Shown here piece after piece: positions 12,951-25,608 of a stretch of 64,000 bases of DNA. Under the pieces are notes generated by a model. The model had not been told where the DNA came from, did no database searches, and saw nothing but the letters and a program-made list of their open reading frames with translations. This stretch comes from Arabidopsis thaliana (taxonomy: Eukaryota; Streptophyta; Magnoliopsida; Brassicales; Brassicaceae): NCBI RefSeq assembly GCF_000001735.4, contig NC_003074.8:18235261-18299260 (forward strand), read 5' to 3'. Numbering within the stretch: position 1 is the first letter of the stretch; each line of letters opens with the position of its first letter. The translations under genes were made by a program, and so were the position numbers.

Positions 12951-14579
12951 TTTGTATTAAATATTTATGAAAATCCATAGTCAGTCACACGGATAGTGAG
13001 GTAGAAATTTAGAGAGATCATCTTATGAATCTTTTTATTTAAGCAACAAGCTTTTATCCGTGTTAGTGTTACTTTTTATCATTTCTTTTGGAACAACCTA
13101 TAGTATTTAATTTATTCAGAGCGTTCTTAAGAATTTGTTTGATAAATATATTCACGTAGTTTCGACTACGTATAGAAACTTTATAGCAAAATGAATGTTG
13201 TGCGTACGTACATTGTTTCTATGGTAGATAAGTATAATTCCAGAAAGAGTTAATGAGGAAGAATTTTATTACTGTGGCATAGGATGAATTAAATTGATCT
13301 ATATAAATTTTATGTTACAACTTACAAACAATTTTCACATGGATTTATAAAGAAGCCGCTATAAATAAAAACGATTGTAGTTTAGTTTTGGGGTATTCGA
13401 ATAAATAAGAAACTTACTCCTTAAGTTAGCAACTTTTTAATACTAAAAGAGAAAAGAGATACAGAACTTTCCAAAAAATTATTGAACATGTTCTGATACT
13501 TCACTAACCATATTGAAACAGATGGCATAATCACTTTAATTATACAACACACACATCTTATCTATATATGTTACATCTATTATAATAATTAAACCAGATT
13601 TAATATAAATCCAGCTATTTAAAATTATGCCACAGTTTGAAAAGAAAAAATAAACAACGTGAGATGTCTATGTAATTAGAAACAATGGGGGTCTTTTCTA
13701 GTCGCATTCTGGCATTCGTTGAGTCGATTTTTTTTCTTTGTTAGGTTGATGTTGGAACAACAGATAGATTTATTTATTATAAAAAAAAAAATACAATGTA
13801 TGATTTAATTAATTGCTGTGAACTGTTTAAGTGTTTCTAACTATTACGGAATAGTCTTAAAAGAATAATGCGACTAGTTTATATAGAGTTTTCCTATCAT
13901 TTCATCAAGTTTAATCTTTGGTTGGTAAGTGCCAGCTCATGTTCTTTAATAGCCACATTGCACACATATAAATTGAAACAGTTTCTAGATTTCTACGTAA
14001 ATGTTTTAAATATGACAAAAATTTACTATATGTTTCGAATCGAAATAATCTAGCGTAGTAGTATTCATAACTACCATCTACCACCAACATTATTTTGATA
14101 CTGTAATGTTTGCTTTTAATAAACTGTCGAAATAGAAAGGCGCAATTAGTTGTATGTAGAGTAACTTAATAGTCTACTCATCTCTAAACAAATGTGAAAA
14201 GACTTTTTTCTCGATCAAGTCGACGAATAACAAACAAATACGATAGATTTTTTAAAAATTAAACTTTTCGAAATCATAATACGTGTATTTTTAGGGAATT
14301 TTCTCTTCTTTTTTTCTTTCTAATTCATGTCGACGAATAACAAAAGCTCACCATCAAACGAAGAATAATAACACAAACAATTAGAACTAGAACAAAAGAA
14401 AATGATAAAGCAATTTTATTCTCATGTAAAAATGACATAATTCAATGACGCGTGTCCCACCAATTATCACCACTCACTCTCCATATATACTTCACATACA
14501 ATCTTTCACTCATATATATACCACACAGTCACACATTCTTTATAATGTAAATCAAAAGAGAACTAAACCAAGAAACAAA

Positions 14580-17500
14580 ATGGGATACGAAAGGCTCGGA
14601 CCATCCGGAGCAACTGGTTCGGTCACCACCTCCACTACTACAGCTCCAATCCTTAACCAAGTCTCCACGTCAGAGCAACCGGAGAACAACAACCGAAGAA
14701 GCAAAAAGAAGCTTGTCGTATCATCAATCGTCTTAGCCATCTCACTTATCCTCGCCGCCGCGATCTTCGCCGGAGTCAGATCACGTCTCAAGTTAAACCA
14801 ATCAGTCCCAGGCCTAGCTCGTAAACCGAGTCAAGCAATCTCTAAAGCTTGTGAGTTAACTCGTTTCCCCGAGTTATGCGTTGACTCACTCATGGACTTT
14901 CCCGGCTCACTCGCCGCTTCCTCCTCTAAAGATCTCATCCACGTGACTGTGAACATGACGCTCCACCACTTCAGCCACGCTCTCTACTCCTCTGCTTCCC
15001 TCTCCTTCGTCGACATGCCGCCACGTGCTCGCTCAGCTTACGACTCTTGCGTCGAGCTACTTGACGATTCCGTTGACGCGCTATCACGCGCTCTTTCCTC
15101 CGTCGTATCCTCCTCCGCTAAGCCGCAAGATGTTACAACGTGGCTTAGCGCGGCTTTAACAAACCATGACACGTGTACTGAAGGATTCGACGGCGTCGAC
15201 GACGGTGGAGTGAAGGATCATATGACGGCGGCGTTACAGAATCTTTCTGAGCTTGTTAGTAACTGTCTTGCTATATTCTCGGCGAGTCACGACGGTGACG
15301 ATTTCGCCGGAGTTCCAATACAGAACAGGAGGCTGCTGGGAGTGGAGGAACGAGAAGAGAAATTCCCGAGATGGATGAGACCAAAAGAACGCGAGATACT
15401 GGAAATGCCGGTATCTCAGATACAAGCTGATATTATCGTATCGAAAGACGGTAACGGCACGTGCAAAACTATATCGGAAGCTATCAAGAAAGCTCCTCAG
15501 AACAGTACTCGCCGGATAATTATCTACGTCAAGGCCGGAAGGTAAAATGACTGTTTTACCCTTCGTATTAATCGATGTTTTTAACTGTTATGTCCGTGAG
15601 ACGAAAGTGAAAACTAAAAACCTGTACGGAGGTTTAATAATTGCGTATCTCTGACTGTGTCTGTGATCTCTTTTTTTTTTTTTTTTTTGGAAAGATATGA
15701 AGAGAACAACCTCAAGGTCGGTAGGAAAAAAATTAATTTGATGTTCGTTGGAGATGGCAAGGGTAAAACTGTTATTTCGGGAGGCAAAAGTATATTTGAC
15801 AACATCACTACTTTCCACACGGCGTCATTTGGTGAGTTTTTCCTAACCTCACTCTTCCTTTTTTAGTTTTTACTATACTACTTTTTTCACTTTTTGAACT
15901 CTTTTGCAATAATACAACAATCATGATAAATAGTTAAAAGCAAAACACGTATTAATGCAATGAAACATGTACAAGAATTATAAATTGATACACTAATCTT
16001 TTCGGTGGTCGAAAATCAGAAGCGTTTTTTAGTGATATAATAGAAAAGTTAAAAGATCTTTTTGTGTTAATTAAAATCTTAAAAAGGAGCTATGAGGGTC
16101 AACATTTATGATATAATAAATGTCGTTTTTCTATAGATTTAATATAAACTATTTGTTGTACATATTTGTTACTGAAAAAGGTATTGATATAAATAAGTTA
16201 AGAAGGAAAAATATATATACTTTGAGGAGAATTATTGGAATCAGATACGTGAAGGGGGCCATGAGCTAGGCTGTCTATAGATTTCGGAGTGATAGGGTTT
16301 TAAAAAAGTGTCCAATAGATTCTCCTATAGTCAGAAATTTTTACGAATATTAGTTGTCTTTCACCACTTGTGTGTGTGTTGTGTTTTTTTTTGATAAAAG
16401 ATTTAACACCACTTGTTTTTATTCTTCATATGGATTATGGACCACTAAAGAAAGCTATATTTAAGTAAACCTTGTAAATAGTAGTAGTATGTACTCGAAC
16501 CAGTAAACAAAGTCAATATTATAGACCACTAAATTTCTAAACTGTGAATTTTTTTCTTTCTTTTGTGTTTTTTGGTATTTTCTCAAACTTTTTTGCCAAG
16601 GCACTCAGTAGTCGTTTTAATAAAAAAAAAATTGGGGGTCAGAATTTTTGTTTAATGATTTTTTTCAAAGAAACATGTTTTAGAACAAACGTCATTCACC
16701 CGTTTTCTACTACTTCAACTCAGGAACCTTCTCATGGCAGACTAACTTTAAATTAATTTTGACCAACTTTTTCTTGCTCATGCTGAATTAAGACCTAATC
16801 ACCTAAGTTGTAGTTCTTACGTAAGTTTACGTGTTTGTTTAGTTTAAGAGAAAAACACGATCTAAAAATTCCAATTCTCATATAAAAGTATCATAAAATT
16901 TTGCAGCAGAAACCTTATTATATATAACCAACTTTTTGTATATCCTTTTTTCAGTTTTGATCTTCAACTCAGTTATGTAGAAACTTAAATTTGAACTGAT
17001 CTTTATGCTTTTTCGATAACTATATAGTACTCCAACTTTATTTATTGGAATATTGACTTTTCCATAGGACTATGTACGTTCGAATTCGGTTAGGTAACAC
17101 ACTTACACTGAATTGGACATCCTATGTGATGCTGCCGCTTATCCAACCAAACTCACATGCATGTTGTTGTGATTTTTAATGTTCATTAAATGCACAAAAC
17201 TCAAATCAAATCGAAAACATAAAACATTCTTTTGATCAAACAAAGTTTATATACTTCTTTACCTTCATCTAATATTCATTCCTCACATCCACTTATGTAA
17301 CATAGTAAATGCATGCTCCACATATGTATAAACAAATATACATACAGACACGCACACATGGAAAATGCATACACATATAAAAGAATATGAACGTATCGTA
17401 AGGTTCGAAGTAGGCCGCGCAATTACTGACCACACATATTTGTATATATATAAACATGCATGATAGGAGACAGAGAATAGTAGCATTTATTTACATATAT

Positions 17501-18387
17501 AAGTTGGAGGTGGGTCATAGCTCATTATTTAGTTGAACGCGTTATAGACCACTTGTATACAACATTTCTATAGGTAACGACATTTCTCACATACTAGTTT
17601 TTTTTTTAAGTTTAATTATATATAAAGTTAGTTGAATTAGTAAATACAAAACATAATTGTGTGTTAATTTCTTGCTTTAATTTTTCCAGCTGCGACCGGA
17701 GCTGGATTTATTGCAAGGGACATCACATTCGAAAACTGGGCCGGTCCAGCGAAGCACCAAGCCGTGGCTCTCCGCATCGGAGCTGACCACGCAGTGATCT
17801 ACCGATGCAATATAATCGGTTACCAAGACACACTCTACGTCCATTCAAACCGCCAATTCTTTCGTGAATGCGATATCTACGGTACAGTCGATTTTATCTT
17901 TGGTAACGCAGCCGTCGTACTACAAAACTGTAGCATCTACGCACGGAAGCCAATGGATTTTCAGAAAAATACAATCACGGCTCAAAACAGAAAAGATCCG
18001 AACCAAAACACCGGAATATCAATACATGCGTCTAGGGTTCTTGCAGCATCCGATCTCCAAGCGACAAACGGTAGTACACAGACGTATCTAGGCCGACCTT
18101 GGAAGCTATTCTCTAGGACAGTGTATATGATGTCGTATATCGGTGGTCATGTACACACGAGAGGTTGGCTCGAGTGGAACACAACATTTGCTTTAGATAC
18201 TTTGTATTATGGAGAGTATTTGAACAGTGGACCTGGGTCGGGTCTCGGGCAACGTGTGAGCTGGCCGGGTTATCGGGTCATCAATTCGACGGCCGAGGCA
18301 AACCGGTTCACTGTGGCAGAATTTATATACGGTTCCTCGTGGTTGCCATCGACCGGAGTTTCGTTCTTGGCCGGATTAAGCATATAG
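14580..18387 (+). CDS. PME34: Pectin methylesterase, type I (PMEI domain plus PME domain)
   Basis: Exons 14580-15541, 15695-15831 and 17690-18387 join to 1797 nt, giving a 598-aa protein. Residues about 44-66 are a membrane/signal anchor. The PMEI-like pro-region carries Cys at about 91, 100, 157 and 199, and a dibasic RRLL processing site lies at about 250-253. In the PME domain Q390, Q412, D413, D434, R502 and W504 fall at a constant offset of 277 from carrot PME Q113, Q135, D136, D157, R225 and W227, so the active site is complete (GYQDTLY, DFIFG, LGRPW). It de-esterifies homogalacturonan in the cell wall after secretion. An in-frame ATG at 14445 lies upstream of TATA-like boxes (about 14480 and 14513), so 14580 is preferred. 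Intron 2 is unusually long at 1858 bp. Likely At3g49220. Confidence 0.96.
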
Positions 18388-18489
18388 GTAGAGAAAAAAT
18401 TGAAATGCTTATTTTTCCGATGAATTGTTTCATTCTTACGGTCCTTATATTAATGGACATATCAGTATTCCAATATATATGAGTATATT

Positions 18490-19120
18490 TTAACTTTTAA
18501 TTGTAATGTCTCCACTCTCCAGAGGTATTATTTAATAATAGATGAACACTCGAGGATAATTTTCCCTTGTTTTCTTGACAGTGAAGAAGTAATTATTGAC
18601 TGATGTGTGATATATATGCCATGCATAAAAAGTTAAACTAGTTTGATTAAACGTAACTTATATGCTTCTTTTGTGTGTCAAAAGAAGGGCTAAAAGTCCA
18701 GACTCAAGCAACATTATTGTGTTTAACCGACTAAATGTTTCGAAAATTATTGGATTTTTTTTTGTATTCACACATTTTAATGTTGGATACAAAATAATTC
18801 AAACATTCAAAAAACAAATATGAATTGGATGTGTCGGTGATGAGTGGTGAGAGCCGGAGAGAGGAGCTCATGTGATTGAAGTCCATAGGTCACGGCCCAC
18901 GACCGACACTCACTGTGGGGGCCACGATTTTGGGAACTCATATGTTCCAGTCATGTTCGACTTAACAAAGAATACCAAACATCATTTTCGTCACTTTCCA
19001 ATTAAAATGCTTTCTTACGTTATACATTACTATAATTTATCATTCATTAAAACTTAAAATTGATGCAAATTCAGATTATATTTTCATTACACCAAAGGTC
19101 CAAATATATAATACACAAAT
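18490..19120. other. Intergenic, nothing recognised
   Basis: 3' flank of the pectin methylesterase followed by AT-rich DNA. A short GC-richer patch at 18890-18930 (CACGGCCCACGACCGACACT) stands out from its surroundings, but I see no coding or RNA feature in it. Confidence 0.5.
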
Positions 19121-19127
19121 GCAAATG

Positions 19128-19477
19128 CTAAGTCGCATACTCGCATGTCAAGTGACACCCAGGCGGACATGGCTGTTTTTGGGTTTTTGCGGATAGACGG
19201 TCACTTGGTTCATCACTTGCGAGATGGACTCGTGCTGCAATATACTTCGACTCTCTACCATTCTATTTTTAGGTAATGTTATTTCTACAACCTTTAAAGT
19301 TAGGAATAATTTAATTGTTATTACTATATAGTAGAAGTATATTTCCAAAATTCCAAAGACTGTATAGAATCGATCAAATTAATCTCAGATACCAAGCCAG
19401 ATAGATTAACAAATTACTTACCAGAATATATAACAAGGAGGGAAAGAAAAGTGAATATGTTCAAAAAAACTATTCAT
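19128..19477 (-). pseudogene. Small secreted Cys-rich peptide gene, frameshifted in the signal peptide
   Basis: Two exons are visible: 19477-19422 and 19234-19128, with a GTAAG donor and a TTGCAG acceptor. If one T is removed from a run of seven (19463-19469), exon 1 reads as a signal peptide (FLNIFTFLSLLVIYSG). It then joins in phase to an exon 2 ending KTQKQPCPPGCHLTCEYAT and a TAG. The expected product is about 53 aa with a C-x3-C-x3-C tail. As given, the ATG frame is out of phase by one base with the downstream frame, and no other in-frame ATG exists. It is therefore either a pseudogene or a sequence/strain polymorphism. The paralogue at 40315-40437 supports the reading. The family is not one I recognise. 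Confidence 0.45.
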
Positions 19478-19559
19478 TTTCACGGAGACCTTTTGTTCTA
19501 CCTACGGATATATATTGGCTAACTTTTTTTTGGTAAAAAGTTAAATTTTATACCAATTT

Positions 19560-20137
19560 TCTAATTTTTTCTCTACAATGCTGAAACAGCTTATTTAAAA
19601 AAGCAACAATTAGAAAGGGAAGGAGATACAACCAAAGTAGAAACTAAGAAGAGAAATAGAAGAAGAAGGAGGACCAGGGAAGGATAGAAGGCGGTCTCTA
19701 ACGGTGCGGTCCACGGCAGCCTTAGTCACAGAAGCCGAAGTGGAGATGTTGGTGAAGATCCTTGCATTTCGTTCGCGCCAAATGAGATAGCACGCAACCT
19801 GAGCGATGAGCTTGATGATGACAGAAGAGAGAGTTTGAGGTTGGAGCTTGCGCTGTAAAATCTAAGATGAGACTGAGAGAAGATCCAAGGGTGGCAAGCG
19901 CCAAACTTTAGAAGTTAAAGCTTCCCAAACAGAGGAAGAGAAGGGGCATTCGAAGAATAAGTATCGATGAGTCTCGATGCCAGCAGAACAGAGAACACAA
20001 GCTGAGGTGACGTTAATACCCCAGCCCCGCAACCTGTCCTTAGTAGGCAATCTGCCCAGGAACGCAAGCCACATAATAAATGAGTAGCGCGGAACTAACT
20101 TGATTTTGGAGTCAATAATCCATAGCTTGCTTTTCAA
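19560..20137 (-). pseudogene. LINE-like reverse transcriptase zinc-binding (zf-RVT) remnant
   Basis: The minus strand encodes FIMWLAFLGRLPTKDRLRGW, then CVLCSAG, HRYLFFECPFSSSVWEAL, and after a frameshift YLIWRERNARIF. This is the signature C-terminal region of plant LINE polyproteins (zf-RVT: W...L.T.DRL, C..C, H.FF.C..S..VW, then IW.ERN.R.F). The RT and endonuclease domains are missing, so this is a 5'-truncated dead copy. A T-rich stretch at its low-coordinate end (about 19520-19575) may be the old poly(A) tail. Confidence 0.85.
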
Positions 20138-20643
20138 ATATCTTTTTGTTTTTTTTGTTTTCCACGTTTTTCAAATATCTGTTGGACCATTTTGTCTTAG
20201 ATTTAGATTCAATAACTTTTGCTATACTATACTGTGTATTCTTCTTGTACTAAATTTTGTAAAAACTGAATACCCAAACAAAAAAATACATGAAATACAA
20301 GTATTTTATTTAAAATTTAGACCTGTTCTCTTATTCGTTGGACTAAATATACAATAATAAATGGATAAATTATTTATAAAATAACAGTTATAAGATAGAA
20401 AAAAAATTACTACGGATGTGGTACAACAAATTTCTCGTTAAGAGAGATATGGGCCGGTCGAAGTGCCGGCCTCTATAGATAAGCCGGCACCGCGTATATT
20501 ACGCACAACGTATTCCGCTCTTTTTTTGTTACATCATTGTGCAGAATGCAGATTCCTAACCAAAGAAAAAGAAAGTTTTTAAAAATATTTAATTATAATT
20601 ATATGATGAAATCAAGAATGGGTCCTCCAAAAATCGAGCTTAT

Positions 20644-20751
20644 GGCCCAATAAAGCCCAAACGTAAATAGCCAAGCCCAAGCATATTTATCCACGTTCCC
20701 AAACAATCCCTAAACCTCATCATCATCATCTCCAAACTCCTAAAACCCTAA
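20644..20751 (+). promoter_or_regulatory. Site II-like GCCCA elements and telo-box upstream of NUWA
   Basis: GGCCCA at 20644, two further AGCCCAA motifs within 35 bp, and a telo-box AAACCCTAA at 20743-20751 lie 75-180 bp before the PPR gene start. Site II plus telo-box is the usual promoter signature of Arabidopsis organelle-biogenesis and ribosomal genes in growing tissue. This fits an essential organellar RNA-processing factor. Confidence 0.65.
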
Positions 20752-20825
20752 CAAGAACCCTTATCTCTCTCATTTCCTCTGAAAGGAATCATTTTTCCAC
20801 TCAGAAAATCTCAAACATTTCAACC

Positions 20826-22715
20826 ATGTCGATTTCTAAAGCCGCCTTTTTAAACCACCTTCAAACACTATCAAGATCCTACCGCCACCGTGTTCTGCCG
20901 CAGCCATTTCTCGCCGTCCGATACATGTCATTCGCGACTCAGGAAGAAGCCGCCGCTGAACGTCGCCGTCGTAAGCGTCGTCTTCGTATGGAGCCACCGG
21001 TTAATTCATTCAACAGATCTCAGCAACAACAATCTCAAATCCCTCGACCAATTCAAAACCCTAATATCCCGAAATTACCTGAATCTGTCTCTGCTCTCGT
21101 TGGGAAACGTCTCGATCTTCATAATCATATCCTGAAATTGATCCGAGAGAATGATTTAGAAGAAGCTGCTCTGTACACTCGTCACTCTGTGTATTCGAAT
21201 TGCCGTCCCACGATTTTCACTGTGAATACTGTTTTAGCGGCGCAGCTTCGACAAGCTAAGTATGGAGCGCTTCTGCAATTGCATGGATTCATTAATCAAG
21301 CTGGTATTGCACCTAATATCATCACATACAATTTGATATTCCAGGCTTATCTTGATGTAAGGAAACCTGAAATTGCGTTGGAGCATTACAAGTTGTTTAT
21401 AGATAATGCTCCATTGAATCCTTCTATTGCTACTTTTAGGATTTTAGTTAAGGGTTTAGTTAGTAATGACAATCTTGAGAAAGCAATGGAGATTAAAGAG
21501 GATATGGCTGTTAAAGGTTTTGTGGTGGATCCTGTTGTTTATAGTTATCTAATGATGGGGTGTGTGAAGAATTCTGATGCTGATGGTGTGTTAAAGCTTT
21601 ATCAGGAGTTAAAGGAGAAGCTTGGTGGGTTTGTTGATGATGGTGTGGTTTATGGGCAATTGATGAAGGGGTATTTCATGAAGGAGATGGAGAAAGAGGC
21701 TATGGAGTGTTATGAGGAAGCTGTTGGAGAGAATTCAAAGGTTAGGATGAGTGCTATGGCTTATAATTATGTGCTGGAGGCTTTGAGTGAGAATGGGAAG
21801 TTTGATGAGGCTTTGAAGTTGTTTGATGCGGTGAAAAAGGAACATAATCCACCGAGGCATTTGGCTGTAAATTTGGGAACTTTTAATGTGATGGTTAATG
21901 GGTACTGTGCTGGAGGAAAGTTTGAGGAAGCTATGGAGGTTTTTAGGCAAATGGGTGATTTTAAGTGTAGTCCTGATACTTTATCGTTCAACAATCTGAT
22001 GAATCAGCTGTGTGACAACGAGTTGTTGGCTGAGGCTGAGAAGCTTTATGGTGAAATGGAAGAGAAAAATGTGAAGCCTGATGAGTACACATATGGTTTG
22101 TTAATGGATACTTGTTTCAAGGAAGGTAAGATAGATGAAGGAGCTGCGTATTACAAAACAATGGTTGAGTCTAATCTAAGACCAAATTTGGCTGTGTATA
22201 ACCGTTTGCAAGATCAGTTGATCAAAGCTGGGAAACTCGACGATGCAAAATCTTTCTTCGATATGATGGTGAGCAAACTCAAGATGGACGATGAGGCTTA
22301 CAAATTCATCATGAGGGCGTTAAGTGAAGCTGGTAGACTCGACGAGATGCTCAAGATTGTGGATGAGATGCTGGATGATGACACGGTAAGAGTGAGTGAG
22401 GAACTGCAAGAGTTTGTGAAAGAAGAACTGAGGAAAGGAGGAAGAGAGGGAGATCTGGAGAAACTAATGGAAGAGAAAGAGAGATTGAAAGCAGAGGCAA
22501 AGGCGAAAGAGTTAGCAGATGCAGAAGAGAAGAAGAAGGCTCAAAGTATTAACATAGCTGCATTAATTCCTCCAAAAGCAGTGGAAGAAAAGAAAGAAAC
22601 CGCAAAACTGCTTTGGGAAAACGAAGCTGGTGGTGTTGAAGAAGCCGATGTGGTGGAGATGGCTAAAGGAGTAGAAGCAGGTGGATCCAATGGTCAGGAT
22701 CCACCGTCCTGCTGA
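20826..22715 (+). CDS. NUWA: P-class pentatricopeptide repeat protein NUWA / EMB1796
   Basis: Intronless 629-aa protein, typical for plant PPR genes. The Arg/Ser-rich N-terminus without early acidic residues fits organelle targeting. Degenerate 35-aa PPR units run from about residue 125 to 520 (for example [53 protein letters not shown]). A charged coiled-coil tail rich in E/K/A follows at about 530-580. No E or DYW domain is present. Family knowledge: At3g49240 (EMB1796/NUWA) is essential for embryo development. It works with DYW2 and E+-class PPR proteins in C-to-U editing complexes in mitochondria and chloroplasts. The start is the first ATG after a telo-box leader. Confidence 0.95.
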
Positions 22716-22959
22716 TCTTATTTTTTTCCTTGAATTCATTAGACTCTAGTTATCTTCTTATCATTCAACTTTTATGTAATTAGGGATTTGTTTGGGACAA
22801 TAAGCTATGATTAATCTTTTGCTATAATGCAGGTGTTTGCAAAATCTTTTTTCCATGTTTGCTTTTGATTTCAAATTAACATGCTATGTAGAACATTTGT
22901 TTTAGTGGATGGTCTATGTAATCATTTCTTTATTACTCAATTTGGTGCATTATATACGT

Positions 22960-23350
22960 AACAAGAAATTGTAAATCTTATCCATTTGGGACAAAGATTT
23001 GAAGTGAGGAAAGACTGTATTCCAACTACATGAAGCAATAGAAACTGAGCATCTGATTAGAAAGCCTAGAAGATTGATTATGTACACAGCAAACTGGTCA
23101 AGTCAAAAGCAAAACAGACAGAGATTGGAAACAGCATAACCAAAACTAACCGATCTACTACCCTTCAAGGAAATTTATTAAAATCTAGTATATCTGATAA
23201 GATGCATTCCATGGAAGCAATCTATCAAAAACTTAGCTGGAAACAAGTTCTTATAGTCAAAATAGGCTTCCTACTTATAGTCAAAATAGGCTTCCTATAG
23301 AAGCAAGGGTCACTGTAACTCCGAGCTCTATGCTTCTTTGCTTGCTTTTT
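22960..23350. other. Spacer between convergent NUWA and DMS3, short direct repeat
   Basis: 3' flanks of two convergent genes. A perfect tandem repeat, CTTATAGTCAAAATAGGCTTCCTA, occurs twice with 1-2 bp between copies at about 23251-23298. No gene seen. Confidence 0.6.
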
Positions 23351-23352
23351 TT

Positions 23353-25543
23353 TCATCTGGGTGTGTTCATTGGCTGGGGCACCACCAACACATAAACAGA
23401 CCAATGTTAGCCATATAAAACTTTCAGATAGAGGTATTTGAAGCTTTGAATTAAAACTGAAACAAAGATATGATCATATAGACAATTTCATGATATGCTT
23501 CAACAGACATATACTATGATAGAAGAGAAGGGTCAGAAGATACATGAAAACTAGTTTTAATACCTGATTAGTGCATGAACTCTGAGCCAAGCATCGAACA
23601 AATTCTTCTTTCTTCTTGCCAAAGTTGAAGACGGCATGCTCACGGAGCACTTGCTCCCGCTTAATGTCCTCCAGCGTTTTCTCCTTTTTCCATTTCAGCT
23701 CTTTCATTTTCTTCTCCGCCTCACTATAGTTGTCCATCGTGCGAGAAGCAGTTGGCTTTGCAAATCTCACGTTCACCTCATCACTGAAAATCATATTGAT
23801 TTCAGTTCAGGACAGCGGATAAGAGCAAGAAGGAAATGGAAGAATCCAAAGAGGGAAATAAGTTCAGAGGTTATAAAATTGTGAGAATCTTACCGGTTTC
23901 CAAGATTGAAGATCCCCGTTTTCCTGATGATTCCTCCATCCAAAGATACCGCACCATCACTTATGCATGGGAGGGCACTAATCATATCGGCCCTTGTTTT
24001 GTAAACTTGAAGGCGAGAGAATAGATTGTAGAACAAGGTCTCACGAAGACCATATCCATATGATGTGACACAGAGCAAGTAAGCTGGATCGATCTGTATC
24101 ATATTCACTGCAAATCCGAGAAACCCGGGAGGACACTCACCATTAGGTAATTTTGGTTTCAGAAGATCAAGCCTTCTTTGCAGATCATCAGCTATGTGCT
24201 GACCAACATACGGCCTAAAAGTCATCAAATGAAGCAATTAGAAAAGGACTGCAGATGAAGTGTACCTAACCAAATTTGTAATACATGTAAAAGATTCAAA
24301 CAAAAATTAGTACCTCAGGTTTTCAAGGCAGATGGCATCAAAACTGTCTCCAATCTCTCTTCCAATCGAAGAGCCAAGGCAATGAAGGCCAGCATTTATA
24401 TCAATGTTGCCATGGTTATCATAAGCCTCTAAAGCCGTAACACTTTCATAATTCCTGCATACAACTGCCAACATTGAGCGAGTCCCCAAATAATTCGACA
24501 AAATCCTGCATTTTTAAAGTACCACGAGAGAGAACTAGTTAGTTTCAGATCACAAAAACCATTGCAAGAAAGGTTTCTTATATAATCAGTGGCATTGAGA
24601 AGTTGAAGGTAATCTGAAAAAGTGAGAGAAATGGAACTAACTGGCTGAGATTTTCATCATTGACCTTCCCAAGTTTCGCTACAACACCAACAACACCTTT
24701 TGTCAACATCAACTGAGAAGCTTGAGCACCATGAAGAGTCTCAACCAGACTTAAAACTCCAGCAGCTGAGTTTTCGTGGCGAAGGATCTGTGCATTGATA
24801 TCTTCACCCTGAAGACTGTTATCAGAGTTTTCACTTCTAGGAGTAGGAGACGAGTTAAGCTTACTCATATGAACTGCAGAAGAAACGAAACAAAGACATA
24901 TTGGATAATCTCAATCAACATAAATCACTGAAACGTAAAAGTCTATGATATCTCAGAACCTTGCAAGTCGACGATAGCTTCATCCATTTTGTTTTTCTGA
25001 GACTTGAGAAACTTGAGATTATCCTCATGCTGTTTGATTTTGTTACCCATAGCTTCAAGATCAGATTCAAGCCTCTTGGAATTGAACATAGCAAACTCAG
25101 CGTGAGCAATGCCTCCTCCATTCTGAGTTTCATTTCTTGCAACTGGTGAAGATTGATCCAAATTCATCATCCTTGTTGGATCTTGAACATTCAACGGAGT
25201 GGTCTGAAACGAAATCTACAAAATTGGATACAAAAATGACTCAAAAACTATTCCTGTATAAACCCTAACTCTTAAAATTCGTAAAAAACTGAAACACAAA
25301 CCCTCAAATTTAATCCAATGTGGTCGCATGCAATAAAAAAAGAAACAAAATGTCGAGAGTAGATACATCAATAAACAATAAAGCACGAGTCTTTTCTCCA
25401 GATTCACAGAAAAATTCAGAGAGACTTCATCGTTTAAGAGAGATCATAGACTAAAGTTCGTTCGTTTTTTCCCAACTAATCTAGTTCCATTTTGCAATTG
25501 AACTGAGTTTTTTTCAACCAACCTGTTGACCAGTCGGATACAT
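23353..25543 (-). CDS. DMS3: DMS3, SMC-hinge-domain protein of RNA-directed DNA methylation
   Basis: Seven exons: 25543-25523, 25215-24960, 24873-24642, 24505-24314, 24214-23894, 23783-23564, 23373-23353. They total 1263 nt and give 420 aa. The first and last coding exons are each only 21 nt, encoding MYPTGQQ and PMNTPR plus stop. A coiled coil spans about residues 52-92, the hinge-like globular region fills the middle ([20 protein letters not shown] and following), and a second charged helix lies near 350-395. There is no ATPase head, as known for this SMC-like protein. Family knowledge: At3g49250 joins DRD1 and RDM1 in the DDR complex that brings RNA polymerase V to chromatin for siRNA-directed methylation. 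Convergent with NUWA. Confidence 0.96.
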
Positions 25544-25550
25544 TGCTCCT

Positions 25551-25608
25551 CAGCTTCAATGTTATCACCGGAGAATCTTTCTGCTTCAATGTTATCACCG
25601 GTGAATCT
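25551..25608 (-). repeat. Tandem duplication in the DMS3 5' leader
   Basis: GCTTCAATGTTATCACCGG is present twice, about 30 bp apart (from about 25552 and 25582), just upstream of the DMS3 start codon, followed by a CT-rich tract. The two copies differ by one base in the next part (AGAATCTTTCT against TGAATCTCTCT). Confidence 0.75.

Larger units (their letters stand above)
5950..14440. other. Long gene-poor intergenic region between WSD6 and the pectin methylesterase
   Basis: About 8.5 kb of AT-rich sequence without a convincing gene. It holds a Harbinger-like MITE (8031-8426), a hAT-type element (8548-9287) and a reverse-strand RNase H remnant (about 12720-12950), all listed separately. Short imperfect direct repeats occur near 7190-7290 (two copies of a TGTAGAA...AATAA(G/A)ATGC block), 7490-7540 (ATTGACAACGTCGA twice) and 11600-11790 (GAGGATATT(T/G)AACTAATCACTA twice). 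Open frames in this stretch are short and lack domain features. Confidence 0.7.

Noticed and set aside
14445-14579. Upstream in-frame ATG giving a 45-residue longer pectin methylesterase
   Set aside because: It lies upstream of TATA-like sequences and would place polar residues before the membrane anchor; MGYERLG at 14580 is the conserved-looking start.
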